Shown: positions 1 to 9,141 of the stretch, piece by piece
How the letters are laid out: each line of letters starts with the position of its first letter
Position numbering within the stretch: the first letter of the stretch is position 1
Source: Fragilaria crotonensis
Taxonomy: Eukaryota; Bacillariophyta; Fragilariophyceae; Fragilariales; Fragilariaceae
Direction: 5' to 3'
DNA: 36,728 bases
Assembly (NCBI GenBank): GCA_022925895.1
Contig: JAKSYS010000631.1
Span: 1 to 36,728 of the forward strand
The notes under the pieces: generated by a model
Database searches by the model: none
Seen by the model: the letters and a program-made list of their open reading frames with translations, nothing else
What the model was told of the DNA's origin: nothing
Program-made: the position numbers and the translations under genes

Positions 1-82
1 ACTACTAGCTAGTACTACCTTGTTGTAGCGCCCACAGCCTACTACGGTAGCAGGGTGCATTTAGTGAAAGCGCTTCGTATTC

Positions 83-187
83 ACACTGCACACTGGACAC
101 TGGACACTGCACACTGCACACTGCACACTGCACACTGCACACTGCACACTGCACACTGCACACTGCACACTGCACACTGCACTGCAC
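83..187. repeat. 7-bp tandem repeat (minisatellite)
   Basis: About fifteen head-to-tail copies of a 7-base unit (CACTGCA in one phase) run without interruption. The first copies vary (CTGGACA) and the rest are almost identical. Because 7 is not a multiple of 3, the array is open in several frames and creates spurious Cys/Val/Gln- or His/Thr-rich reading frames on both strands; I do not treat these as genes. The array lies about 240 bases upstream of the DUF4239 gene. Copy number is likely to vary between alleles. Confidence 0.95.
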
Positions 188-428
188 CGCATTATTTGGA
201 ATACGGTATGCATAGCTGGTTTCCTACCGGTAGTCCTCATCGTGTTCCATTTGCGTCACAAACGATTGCTCGAGAAATCCAATTGCCAATTGATCATCAT
301 TCATGGTACATGATATCCGATTCATAGTCATCGTTCGTCGACATCCCAATAGCGCAACTCATATCGCTTCCAATAAACGTCGCCGACATCCTTGATCCTT
401 AGTCGCTGACAACCCTTCTTCACGTTTC

Positions 429-1604
429 ATGAAAGTGAACATGATGCCAAGATTAAGTGTGGCAACATCCTTGCTTGCTGCAGTGAACTTGCATCAGTTA
501 TGTTACGGCTTCCAAAGTCTACCAATCGTTGTATCCAAGCCGAACACGCGGGTCGGAACAAGAACGATTCGGAGTACTGCACTTCATGCCGAAAAGCGTG
601 TCGATCTGTTTGACAAGTTCTCATACTCAACAACGTTCGAAACTCTGGTGGAGAAATTAGTTCCAGGAAACTACAGGACGGACAATCAGGATATGAAGAA
701 ATATTTGCAGTTGGTAACACTCCTCCGAGTTGGCGTGCCATCGGCAGTCATGTCAACGATCGCCTACCTAATCTACCCGAGCATTTCCATGATCATCTTT
801 GGTTGGATCAACGATATGGATGCTACATCCGTGGTGGCCAATGATTATTCGCAATACATTCAGAACATTCTCACCACGAGCGGTTTGATGTTCTCAATTA
901 CCGTCGGATACACCTACTACTTTCTATACCAACAACAAGAAGCCATCTATCTGTCCCTATTCGACGAAGTCACCGAGGCCAAATGTTTGTTGGAACAGGT
1001 TGCCCTCGTCTCACAGGGACGTTCGGAAATGTACCACACCATTCTCGATCACATTGATCGGTACATTCAGAATGATTTGACTCAATTCTTCGTCGAACCA
1101 TCAGTCTTACTCAGTCAACGTCCGATTGATGATCCATTGGAACAAATCATGTATTTGACAAGTGTCGGTGAACCCAGTGTCGTGTACCAGACCGTCCGCA
1201 CCCTCCGCCAAGCGCGTGCCTCTCGACTCGGTGCCCTCCAACGGAAACTGCCACCCATTCACTTTGCACTCGTCTACGCATTGGCATTGAACATTCTAGT
1301 AGTCTTCCCATTGTTGGGTGCCGGATCTCAAAGCATTGGGGGGATGGAAATTTTGCACGTTCAGGCCATTTACATGGCAATCATTGTGTTTGGGATCGGT
1401 ATTGTACTTGGTGTACTGAATGAATTGAACCACCCAACAAGAGTTGGAGCATACAATGTGGTGTCGGTGCTGACAGTCATGGTGAAAGGGCTGGTGGAGG
1501 AGATCAGCGACCGTCAGGCAGGTGAGTGTGAGAAGCACATGGTCATGATGGATTCACCAAGTGACGACACATTGATGTACAGCGATGGACAAAGATCTAC
1601 GTAG
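429..1604 (+). CDS. DUF4239 / bestrophin-like membrane protein, predicted plastid-targeted
   Basis: A 391-residue uninterrupted reading frame starts at the first ATG. Residues 1-27 form a signal peptide (hydrophobic LSVATSLLAAVNL) ending in CYG|FQS, an ASAFAP-type site with Phe at +1, followed by an Arg/Thr-rich, acid-poor stretch. This is the usual bipartite signal for diatom plastids. Four membrane segments are visible, around residues 97-122, 144-168, 281-300 and 311-333. They form two pairs separated by a long hydrophilic helical loop that includes HTILDHIDRYIQNDL. This two-pair arrangement is that of DUF4239, the bestrophin-like family of plants, cyanobacteria and algae. Bestrophin relatives in algal plastids are known or proposed anion/bicarbonate channels, so a role in thylakoid or envelope ion flux is an inference. 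The C-terminal 30 residues are polar. The gene has no intron. The family call is from the overall pattern rather than a unique motif. Confidence 0.7.
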   Translation: MKVNMMPRLSVATSLLAAVNLHQLCYGFQSLPIVVSKPNTRVGTRTIRSTALHAEKRVDLFDKFSYSTTFETLVEKLVPGNYRTDNQDMKKYLQLVTLLRVGVPSAVMSTIAYLIYPSISMIIFGWINDMDATSVVANDYSQYIQNILTTSGLMFSITVGYTYYFLYQQQEAIYLSLFDEVTEAKCLLEQVALVSQGRSEMYHTILDHIDRYIQNDLTQFFVEPSVLLSQRPIDDPLEQIMYLTSVGEPSVVYQTVRTLRQARASRLGALQRKLPPIHFALVYALALNILVVFPLLGAGSQSIGGMEILHVQAIYMAIIVFGIGIVLGVLNELNHPTRVGAYNVVSVLTVMVKGLVEEISDRQAGECEKHMVMMDSPSDDTLMYSDGQRST

Positions 1605-2339
1605 TTGGATGATAGATCTGTGAGCAGTCACGACTGCTTCCGTCATTGTTACTACTATGGGACCGCTAAGCAGATGCGACAATGTCGATGCAACGTGGGT
1701 TGGTCGTTGGTGCGACGTGATACGTGATGTTTCTCTATGTCCCCATCTATGCTCCGGTGTTTCGGATGTTTCAGAAATGACTTGAGCATCCCCTAAGGTA
1801 GAATCGCTCTCATCACAGAAGGTCGTTCGCAAAATCGTGAATAGTCATCGTTTTGACTTGACACATTCAATATAAGGAGTTCAGCCTTTTGCCACTTCTT
1901 GCACCCCGTGCTCCTCAACAACCGAAGTGGATTTCCCTTGCATTCTATCTCTCCACTTCGGGCGTGTTTGTAGTGTATCATGGGAAGGGCTGATCAATCC
2001 ACCTTTGTGAAGTAGCGGATTTCGCGGCAAAAGCACGGTACTATGATACAGTACAAACACGAAGGCAACCAGGATTTCCTTTCCACGCAAGAGTTTGCTT
2101 TCTGACAAATTTTCCACACAGTACGTCACCTTCAAGTAAATCCCCTACTACGGTACCTATATGTACGGTAGAACCCAGATCGTCAAAAAGGACCGGAATT
2201 TGGGGGATTGATTTCTTCCTCCTTCCTGCTAAAACCTTGGACGTTGATCGTTGAACTCTCCATTGTTCCGCTTTCCATTCTGGTCAGACATATCACATAT
2301 CATACTGAGTACCCTCTCCCATTGAGGTCACCTGGTACA
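1605..2339. other. intergenic region, no supported gene
   Basis: Between the DUF4239 stop and the next chosen ATG I see only short unsupported reading frames. One copy of TACTACGGTA (2146-2155) lies about 190 bases upstream of the next gene, and related copies occur at 40-49 and 26884-26893. No tRNA or repeat structure was recognised. Confidence 0.5.
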
Positions 2340-3122
2340 ATGCTGTTAGAAAATAGAGGTCTCACCGTTCGGCTCCTGCTCCGATCATTTCTCATCTTCG
2401 TCGTCACAATACCTCCGTCAGGTCTTGTTACTGCCTATCCCAACTGGATGAAATGCTACATCCCATTAGAAAACACTGAACGCGTCATGGGCGCCGACAT
2501 TATTGCGTTCGACGACACTCGTTACCGGCTCCACGTCGAAATCAAGGGTCCCGAGGATCTCACATGGTCACATTACAGCAATTTTGAATATACTGGTCCG
2601 ACAACCGTGAAGGCACGTTTAAAAGTTCCGGAAGCAATGCAAGAGTACAACATTATGTTCCTGATGGAATCGACACAAGGAGCGACCTTGGATCCTCCCA
2701 TGTGCAACGGTGTTCGATCCTTTGCTCGGGCATGGAATTCCGAAATTACAGTCAAGATTGATGGCACTCAGGATCGTATCGAATTGTGGGCGGGATGGGC
2801 GCGAGCTTTCGAACCGGTCAAATTGACGAAGCGGATTGTGTTGCGGAAGAAAGGAACTGCTACAGGCGACATTGACTTGGTTGACGAGGATGGTGACGAG
2901 GACGACGAAGATTATTACGACGATGGATATGATGAAGAAATCGAAGATGATGTTGATGATGAGGAGTATGACGAGGACGAGGATGAGGATGACGAAGTTC
3001 ACATGAGGACGATTTTGAGGACGAAGATGACGAGGAAGACGAAGACGAAGATACCGACAATGAGCTCTAAATGGCGTTTCATCGTATGCGTGAGTAGAAT
3101 ATGTAGCCCTACGATGCTCTAG
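2340..3122 (+). CDS. secretory-pathway protein with acidic C-terminal tail; reading frame breaks in the tail
   Basis: The start is the ATG at 2340. Upstream in-frame codons use a non-ATG start and have no support. Residues about 12-30 (LLLRSFLIFVVTIPPSGL) form a signal peptide, cleaved probably at VTA|YPNW. A compact domain of about 130 residues follows, with WMKCY near the start and PPMCNGVRSFAR further on; the two Cys could form a disulfide. It ends in IELWAGWARAFEPVKLT. I recall similar small secreted proteins in other diatoms but know no function. From about 2880 the protein is almost pure Asp/Glu/Tyr. At about 3003 the annotated frame becomes basic (RTILRTKMTRK), while the -1 frame continues as acidic residues to a TAA at 3068-3070 with last residues DTDNEL. 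That pattern implies one missing base between about 2990 and 3005. The true end is therefore probably 3070, which would give an ER-retention-like NEL terminus. Confidence 0.65.
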   Translation: MLLENRGLTVRLLLRSFLIFVVTIPPSGLVTAYPNWMKCYIPLENTERVMGADIIAFDDTRYRLHVEIKGPEDLTWSHYSNFEYTGPTTVKARLKVPEAMQEYNIMFLMESTQGATLDPPMCNGVRSFARAWNSEITVKIDGTQDRIELWAGWARAFEPVKLTKRIVLRKKGTATGDIDLVDEDGDEDDEDYYDDGYDEEIEDDVDDEEYDEDEDEDDEVHMRTILRTKMTRKTKTKIPTMSSKWRFIVCVSRICSPTML

Positions 3123-3330
3123 AAATTTGTTCTGGAAAGGCTCTCCGCGATGATGATATCCGAAGAACGCATCTGAGTTGAAGGCAGCACAGTTGAACTT
3201 ACATTTTCCTAACGTCTCACTGGACGCCAAGAGTCGTCGTTGCAACGCAGTGATCCAACACATTTAATTCCCTCGTTCATTCACCGTAGCAGCTCTGAAG
3301 TCCGCAAATCCAGTTGTCTTTGGATCAAAA

Positions 3331-4075
3331 CTACCCATTGACCAGGCCGGCTTTACGCCTTTCCCCACCTACCGGCCCAGAACACTTGGTCCCGTCTTGT
3401 GGAGAGGTGATAGGACCAATCACTCCACCGACCTTGAATTCTCTGGAAGTGAGTACCTCAAGCGACGCAATTGATGGCATTGTCAGGTGTACGATTTCTG
3501 AAGAGTCGTTCGGATATCGATCGAACATACGACCGAGAGATTCCGTAAACACCGACTGTCCAAAGGAATCTCCGAGCTCCATCAGCCCACCAGTTGCCTC
3601 GACAAGTTCACGCAATTCAACCAAATCTACGTAAGCATGATATGCCGTTGTTGCTGGTAATGGTGCGCCCTTCTTTTGCTTCCTCACATTGGGTTCATTT
3701 TCGGTTGCGCCAACTTGGCATAGAACTCACAGGCTGGCTAGTGGAGCATCTCAACGTGCTTTTCCAAATCCTGGTGCGATCGAATATCTTCTTTCTTGTT
3801 GCGAGACACGACGGCTCCGGGTCCACTGGTGCAGGGACCTTCTCTGAACAGCGTGGTCTGAGCACCGCGACGAGGAATGGCCAGGAGCAAGAATCATATG
3901 GCAACGCTGAGCGCACTGCCTATGGCGCGGGCAACGCGCATATCATTTTGGACGGGCCGTGGATCCCTGCTCAATTCCTCCAAGGTAGTTTCAAGGTTGA
4001 AACTCGCTTCGGAAACCGAGGCCCCATATCTGGTGTACACGGGAGCTCATCGACGTCGTAATTTGTGGAATGAGC
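3331..4075 (-). pseudogene. SEC23: decayed SEC23 (COPII coat) fragment
   Basis: Reading the minus strand from about 4020 down, pieces in different frames follow the order of the SEC23 trunk and beta-barrel. These are SFNLETTLEELSRDP with RAIGSALSVA (about 4010-3900), then EGPCTSGPGAVV and DIRSHQDLEKH (about 3840-3745), then VELRELVEATGG with LMELGDSFGQSVF (about 3630-3560), then TSREFKVGGVIGP (about 3450-3410). Intact SEC23 has the same order (LLEEL..DPWPV, GVALSIAVGLLE, GGPCTQGPG, PIRSW, EM..L...TGGY..MGDSF, SRE.K..G.IGPC). Breaks seen are a TGA plus frame change at 3895-3899, an in-frame TAG at 3738-3740, a further frame change near 3690-3715, and a stop at 3331 before the helical and gelsolin-like domains. 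Length is about a third of SEC23. The number of breaks argues for a pseudogene rather than sequencing error. No promoter or 5' part is recognisable. Confidence 0.8.
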
Positions 4076-4100
4076 TCTGCAGGGTCCTCTTTTCCGCGTA

Positions 4101-4846
4101 ATGCGGTGGAACACCCACAAATACCATTAGGGATTGTGAACCGCTCGGCAACTAGACAGCGCGCGGGGTCTTACGGGAGGGCCAGTGGCTTCGAAACGAC
4201 TGCTGGGCCAGCAATGAACGGCCATGCGTACACCTGAAATGCTTCTGACGCTGCAACATTCCAAACGCCTTCTTGCATCGTGAACGACGGGAAAAAAGGG
4301 TGGAAAAGTAGTGACGATGACCCTATGGGGTTACGATGCTTAAAATGGGACGCATGTACGTGTAACGTCAGTTGTGACTACAGTTGCAACAACAATGCGT
4401 TGCACTCGCTCCCCTGATGCCTGCTGTCAGCAGCCCACGAAGGTATGGTGGTACTTGACCCAGGTACTTGAATCTGGTAGACCACCGGAGGGTGGGTGTT
4501 GTAGGAAATGACCTGATACGCACGATACCAAACGTCCGGTTGAAGAATAAGTCACGGCAGCTGCGAGGAAATAACGAGTAATAACAAAGTGGCATGGACC
4601 GATGTAGGCATATTATTAGTAGGCCTACGTTTCGCAAGAGTTGTGAAAAAGGTGCGATGGTTTCGAGGTTAGTTTTTCGAATCAATCCTGCTAGCTGAAC
4701 GAAGGTTTATTTTGAACTTATCCTTCGTTATAGCCTTCCCCATCGTTAATAATTGTGTCCCCGTCACAAAGGACACGATAGTTAGATGCGTCGTATACAT
4801 ATACTACCGTCGTACTGGCACAGTAGATTATCGCAACATTAAAGTC
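4101..4846. other. intergenic region, no supported gene
   Basis: There is no convincing gene on either strand. The short minus-strand reading frame near 4368-4685 has no recognisable features and no targeting signal. The 5' part may hold more of the decayed SEC23 copy (the minus-strand frame reads AELIPQITTS near 4078-4050), but I could not align it further. Confidence 0.4.
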
Positions 4847-6250
4847 ATGAGGTCTACTGTACTAGCTAGTGTAGAGAAAAACTTGCCTGTGGGACGCACA
4901 GACGGATGCTACATGTCGTCAATACTTGGTGGCGATTGGCAATATTCAAATTTGTTGCTTTCAGATTGCCACCATCACTCACTGTTGCCTCCAGGGGAAG
5001 CACTGCTCGCATCGATAATATTACCTTCTATGGACCACTGCAGTGATAATAGTCAGTGTTGTAATGAACATGGTATGGCATCGGATGGAAGCCCTCTGTT
5101 CATTGAGATTCGACCACCATGCAATGCTCCACCACGAGGACCAGATCGTATTGAGGTCTTGATTTGTTCGGTGGATCCACAGAATTGTGGCCCATTGCTC
5201 AAAGATCTATCCAGGATTGTCCCAAAAGATGAAACAATCTCACATTTAAAGCGGGTGAAACGATTGAATTGGCCACAACAACAATGCAAACAAGAACAAC
5301 CGTCGGATCTTGTTGATTCGACTGATACATCTACAGTCACTACCAGCACAATTATTGTGAGTGACAGCAGCTCGTCACAGTCACCTCCCACAAAAAAGGC
5401 CAAACTCAATCTGCAAGTTCTCCTGGGGAGGAGGAAAGCAAGCGGTAGCAGTACTAGTTATTGTTGTGACGATGAGGCAATCAATTCGTTGGTCCAAACA
5501 TACAACCTGGAACTACAAACCGCACTTGTACCAGGAAGATCTGCTGAATCGACAAGAGAATTGCAGGAGTTTAATGCCATTTGGCCCACAATTTACTTTC
5601 AGAAGAATACCGAGGAACACAAGGAGCAACAAGAACACAACAATCAATTATTGTCCGAAGCCACTGTACGACTAATGATTCGAGGAATGGAACTCGCAAT
5701 CGAGGATGGTGGTGCTACTGTTGGTGTGGTAGGAGGGGATGGGGCCGTCATTATGGATCCAGTCTCGGGACGGGTCGTATCAACGTCACTTGATGAGCGA
5801 ACCTTGTTGTTGTCGTCATCAGTGTCATTTTTGAAACAGCGGGAAAAACAAGATCACTATCATGATCAACCACGCGTGACGTCGACGAACACGAATCCAT
5901 TGAACACGTCAGTCTTGTTGGCGCTGCAAGGTGTGAGTCGTCTCGAACGAATGGCGGCGTTGGGGTTTGGCATGGAAAGTGAAGAATTCAAGCGAGGGCA
6001 ATATCTTTGCACTGGATACGATATCTACTTGACAAAGGAGCCTAGCGTCTTCGAAGCCATGGCCTTGGTGCACTCGAGAATACGACAAGTTGTGTTTGGG
6101 GTGCCCAACACTCAAGATGGTGGCCTTGGTGGTACAGGCGATTCTTCAGCTGTGAATCTTCTACCAGCTACAAATCACCGGTATCGAGTTTTCATGTGTG
6201 CACCTGGGTCTGTTCTCAGCACTTTGTGCAAAGCACCAACGGATTTATAA
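4847..6250 (+). CDS. TAD3: TAD3/ADAT3-like subunit of tRNA adenosine-34 deaminase, zinc ligands replaced
   Basis: The first ATG in the open frame is at 4847, giving 467 residues. The N-terminal half has the low-similarity TAD3 extension (about 85-160) and a Ser/Thr-rich linker with a basic patch (PTKKAKL). [10 protein letters not shown] matches the conserved Trp-Pro before the deaminase fold. The fold itself reads [16 protein letters not shown] ... [30 protein letters not shown]... VVFG. In the family this is [12 protein letters not shown] ... [26 protein letters not shown]. Aligned residue by residue, the zinc His is Thr354 and the PCxxC cysteines are Ser400 and Glu403, so all three zinc ligands are gone although the flanks are well conserved. 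TAD3 is the non-catalytic partner of TAD2 in the heterodimer that makes inosine at tRNA position 34. Here it would be a purely structural or tRNA-binding subunit. It is intronless and ends 28 bases from the stop of the convergent neighbour. Confidence 0.85.
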   Translation: [467 protein letters not shown]

Positions 6251-6278
6251 GAATACCTTTATAGCATAAACGCTAGAA

Positions 6279-6844
6279 TTACAGAGTCCACCAGTTGGTG
6301 CCTTTCTTTTCAGGCTCTGGAGCCTTGGCAGGAGGCTTCTTCTTGAAAATGCCGTCCAAAGGCGATTTCTTGGCCTTGAGATCAGAGTTATCAGGCTTAC
6401 CGCCAGGGCGCTGCATGTAGGGCATGTCCTTGGGGTCCTTGACGGATTTTGGGTCTACTGGAAAGAGGTTTTTGCCTCCGGACTTTTGCCATTCCGCAAA
6501 TGTCCGCGACTGAAAGGTTGTGATCCCTGTCTTCCCAAGGTTCTTGCCTTGAAGCTTCTTCTTTTCGGCATCCTTGACCTTCTGCCATTGTTCCTTGGAC
6601 ATGCCGCTGAGAAAAGTGACGAGCAGCGTTAGTGCCAGACGGCATCAGAGCGATTATTGGATGTGCGATACAAGGGCGACGATGACTTTTTCAATACTCA
6701 CTTTGGAATGTACTCCATGCTGATGGAACCAGAGTTCATGACGGAAGTGCTAAGCTTTGACCCCGCAAACGACCCTCCGAAGCCTTCAACCTGATGGTTG
6801 ACGGCAACAAGAACTACAGCAAGAGTTGTGATGAAGGATTTCAT
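6279..6844 (-). CDS. small plastid-targeted protein, two exons, unknown function
   Basis: Exon 1 is 6844-6702 and exon 2 is 6606-6279. The intron 6701-6607 (95 bases) has GTGAGT at its 5' end and TTTCTCAG at its 3' end. The splice gives YIPNGMSKEQWQKVK in frame, and the product has 156 residues. Residues 1-21 are a signal peptide ending VEG|FGG, with Phe at +1, which predicts import into the complex plastid. The mature part is hydrophilic, Lys- and Pro-rich, without membrane segments. It contains SRTFAEWQKSGGKNLFPV and MPYMQRPGG, and a Pro/Lys tail ending in NWWTL. I remember comparable small proteins with a YIPxGMSKxEW-type start in diatom plastid proteomes and think a photosystem-associated peripheral subunit is possible, but that is not shown here. 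A transposon lies 151 bases upstream of the ATG, within the probable promoter. Confidence 0.75.
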
Positions 6845-6994
6845 TTTTTCGTTCAAGTCAAACCAAAATGTGCCGGGAGTGATACAATTCTTTTCAGACG
6901 AGCCAATGAAGAGGTCAAGCAGTTTCATATCATAGCGCCATCAGCGACAGCGGATGTGGCACCTGCGTCACCGGACGGCCAATATTGAGAACTA

Positions 6995-7036
6995 TGGCTG
7001 GTTTCACCCTCGACCCTCGCGAGGTAGATCATGGTA
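6995..7036. repeat. left terminal inverted repeat of the transposon
   Basis: The first 14 bases (TGGCTGGTTTCACC) match the right end perfectly, and the rest is imperfect, with AGGTAG and CATGGTAC conserved in register. It is preceded by the target dinucleotide TA. Confidence 0.85.
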
Positions 7037-7176
7037 CTTGTTGTACAGCAATCCAATAAAATCTATATTAAATTTTTCGTTGACATCATCCGCATTTTGT
7101 GCTTCGCAGATCTTTCTCAGCACATATCACAAAATCTGAGTAGGAGCATACTAAAAGTGCTGTTACAATCCGCTGC

Positions 7177-9141
7177 TCATGATGCCATCCTTTCCTCTCT
7201 CAATTCGGCCTTCACAAATCCTTGGTCGAAGTCAAGTGCACACCGGTGTGTCTTGAATTGCTTCATCAGCCTCTCAATCTCTTTGTATAAGAGCTGCTGT
7301 TTGTGGGATATGTGAATGGAAGGAACATGTCTTTCATCAGCAGCATTCGGATCCTCCTCCTCTCGGTGCGAAAGGAGGTAGTAAGTACATATGTAAGCTC
7401 GCGCCCTTGCTGCAAACTTACTAACTCTTTCTTTGGTCAAGACCGTTTCAGGACAAATACATTTCTTGACAAGCTTAATGAAATTGGCTCGTCCTTTCTT
7501 TTCACGAAGTGGTGTAGCTCGCATTTTTGCCTTGGCATGGGCCCAGTTGTATTCGATTCCCTCTCCGGCGAACTCGCAGTGGAACTTCGGAGTAAAGATC
7601 ACCTTCGATCCAAGTTGGCTTCCTAAATGCTGCAAAGCAGTCTCCTCCTCTTGAAAGTCTGTGCAACTGCCCATTAAGTATCGAAGGGATGAAGGTTCGT
7701 CCATCCTGCCGGTATGGTCTGTTTTGCCTTTAAGCGAATAGAATGAAGTGTTGAATGACTTGCCCGACTTGTCCAATTTTGAGCACTTGCTAGGGTCGAT
7801 CCATCCTCGTTCCCATAGAATTTGGAGAAGCCCCTTTGATTTTCCTTGCCATCCTTCGACGGTATGAACCTTCCGTTGTTGAAGAGCGATACCGTGTTGA
7901 ACTGCAAATACCTTGAGTTCGTTGACTGGCCGAGCAGAATCGACATCGATACCTGCATCCTTGAGGGCTAGTGCTAGTTGAGCCCTGGTTCTGTTGACCA
8001 TCTTGAAGTTATCGTTGTCAATGATGTCATGCCGCCTTGACTCTCGAATCTCATCTGTTGAAAACCACCATGGACCGACATCGTCTGGCTCAAATACCAT
8101 TGATTGGCAATCGCCAACGTTTAGTATACGATCATAGGGACCAAGGCATCCATCAACGATAGTGGAACTCCGCATTTTGGACTGCACTCCACCGAAGCTG
8201 CGAGACATGTCGTTTGCATCAAGTGCACCTTCTTTCTTACGTGCATGTCCTTGACTATGGTCGAAAAGAAAAACCAAGTCAATATCGGGATTTAAGACCT
8301 TCAAGCAATCGACAGTGTCTTCAAATTGCAGTGCCATATGGAAACTGTTCCAATAGCCACCTTTGGATGCACCGATCAGTAAGCCTCTTACAAATGGCGA
8401 CTCAGTTAATGGCGGCTTTTCCACTGTTTTTAAGATTTCGAGTGCTGCAGCCTTGTCAAAGTACTGCTTGCCATGTCGATAGGCATTGACCAACTGTAGC
8501 TGTTCTTCTGTCACTGGAAGACCAAATCCAGAATCCCTCGACACAAATGCTGAGATCATATATCCTTCGCCATTTGATTTTGGAAAGAGACCTCGCTCCT
8601 TGTTTGGTCCCACCCAGCTCTTGGGCAGGAAGAGAAATTGCGAGAACACACTCTCGTCTTGACCAAAGATTGCAATCGGCTTCGATTCCGCTGGGGCTCG
8701 TACACTCATCTTTGGCACTACTGTAGCATTGTCACCATCTACTTGTATTCCCTTACTTCTACAATAATCAACATGAAATTCGAAATTCAAAGTACCCGCA
8801 TCATCAAAGTATTGGTATGCAACCTCAGGCCTTAGTTTCGTGTATGCTTCCAATTCGTCTTCTGAGAATTGAACCCATCGCAGACATCGAGGTTCAAGCT
8901 CAGTAAGGTACACCTTACAGAATTGTTCACAAGCTGCAACGACATCACTTCGTTCGTGACCGTCAACGTAGTAACCTTTTCGTTGCACATCATACGTGAA
9001 TCCCAGATGGTGCAACCATCGCCAGCAGGTCGGAATGCTTAGAGTGGTGATGCCATGTTCTCTAAGAAACATTTCCTTTGTTAGACAATCTCTATCGCCG
9101 CTCCACGATTTACTTAAAATCATGTCATCCTTCCATTGCAT
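7177..9141 (-). CDS. DDE transposase, catalytic part
   Basis: 654 residues from the ATG at 9141. The catalytic core resembles the IS630/Tc1 group. IFGQDESVF supplies the first Asp (about D162), DLVFLFDHSQGHARK the second (about D294), and FTPKFHCEFAGEGIEYNWAHAK the Glu before Trp (about E530; compare NPIExxW in Tc1). The insert between D294 and E530 is unusually long, about 235 residues. It contains SKSKGLLQILWERGW-like sequence, as I remember from related transposases of fungi and algae. The N-terminus (SIPTCWRWLHHLGFTYDVQRKGYYVDGHER) looks like the end of an HTH region leading into the nuclease fold. The frame is open upstream of the ATG for six or seven codons. It overlaps the preceding frame at TGATG, so this is probably the C-terminal two-thirds of a single protein. 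Its stop lies about 180 bases inside the left end of the element. Confidence 0.85.
   Translation of the reverse strand: MQWKDDMILSKSWSGDRDCLTKEMFLREHGITTLSIPTCWRWLHHLGFTYDVQRKGYYVDGHERSDVVAACEQFCKVYLTELEPRCLRWVQFSEDELEAYTKLRPEVAYQYFDDAGTLNFEFHVDYCRSKGIQVDGDNATVVPKMSVRAPAESKPIAIFGQDESVFSQFLFLPKSWVGPNKERGLFPKSNGEGYMISAFVSRDSGFGLPVTEEQLQLVNAYRHGKQYFDKAAALEILKTVEKPPLTESPFVRGLLIGASKGGYWNSFHMALQFEDTVDCLKVLNPDIDLVFLFDHSQGHARKKEGALDANDMSRSFGGVQSKMRSSTIVDGCLGPYDRILNVGDCQSMVFEPDDVGPWWFSTDEIRESRRHDIIDNDNFKMVNRTRAQLALALKDAGIDVDSARPVNELKVFAVQHGIALQQRKVHTVEGWQGKSKGLLQILWERGWIDPSKCSKLDKSGKSFNTSFYSLKGKTDHTGRMDEPSSLRYLMGSCTDFQEEETALQHLGSQLGSKVIFTPKFHCEFAGEGIEYNWAHAKAKMRATPLREKKGRANFIKLVKKCICPETVLTKERVSKFAARARAYICTYYLLSHREEEDPNAADERHVPSIHISHKQQLLYKEIERLMKQFKTHRCALDFDQGFVKAELREERMAS

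Noticed and set aside
5-327. Cys/Val/Gln- and His/Thr-rich reading frames over the tandem repeat, both strands
   Set aside because: They exist only because a 7-base repeat has no stop in these frames; no start context, domain or conservation argument.
1881-2135. 84-codon minus-strand frame upstream of the acidic-tail gene
   Set aside because: No motif, and stop codons surround it; treated as intergenic.
2619-3263. Long minus-strand frame with Ile/Val-rich membrane-like stretch
   Set aside because: It is the antisense of the acidic Asp/Glu repeat, which always reads as Ile/Val/Phe/Leu on the other strand.
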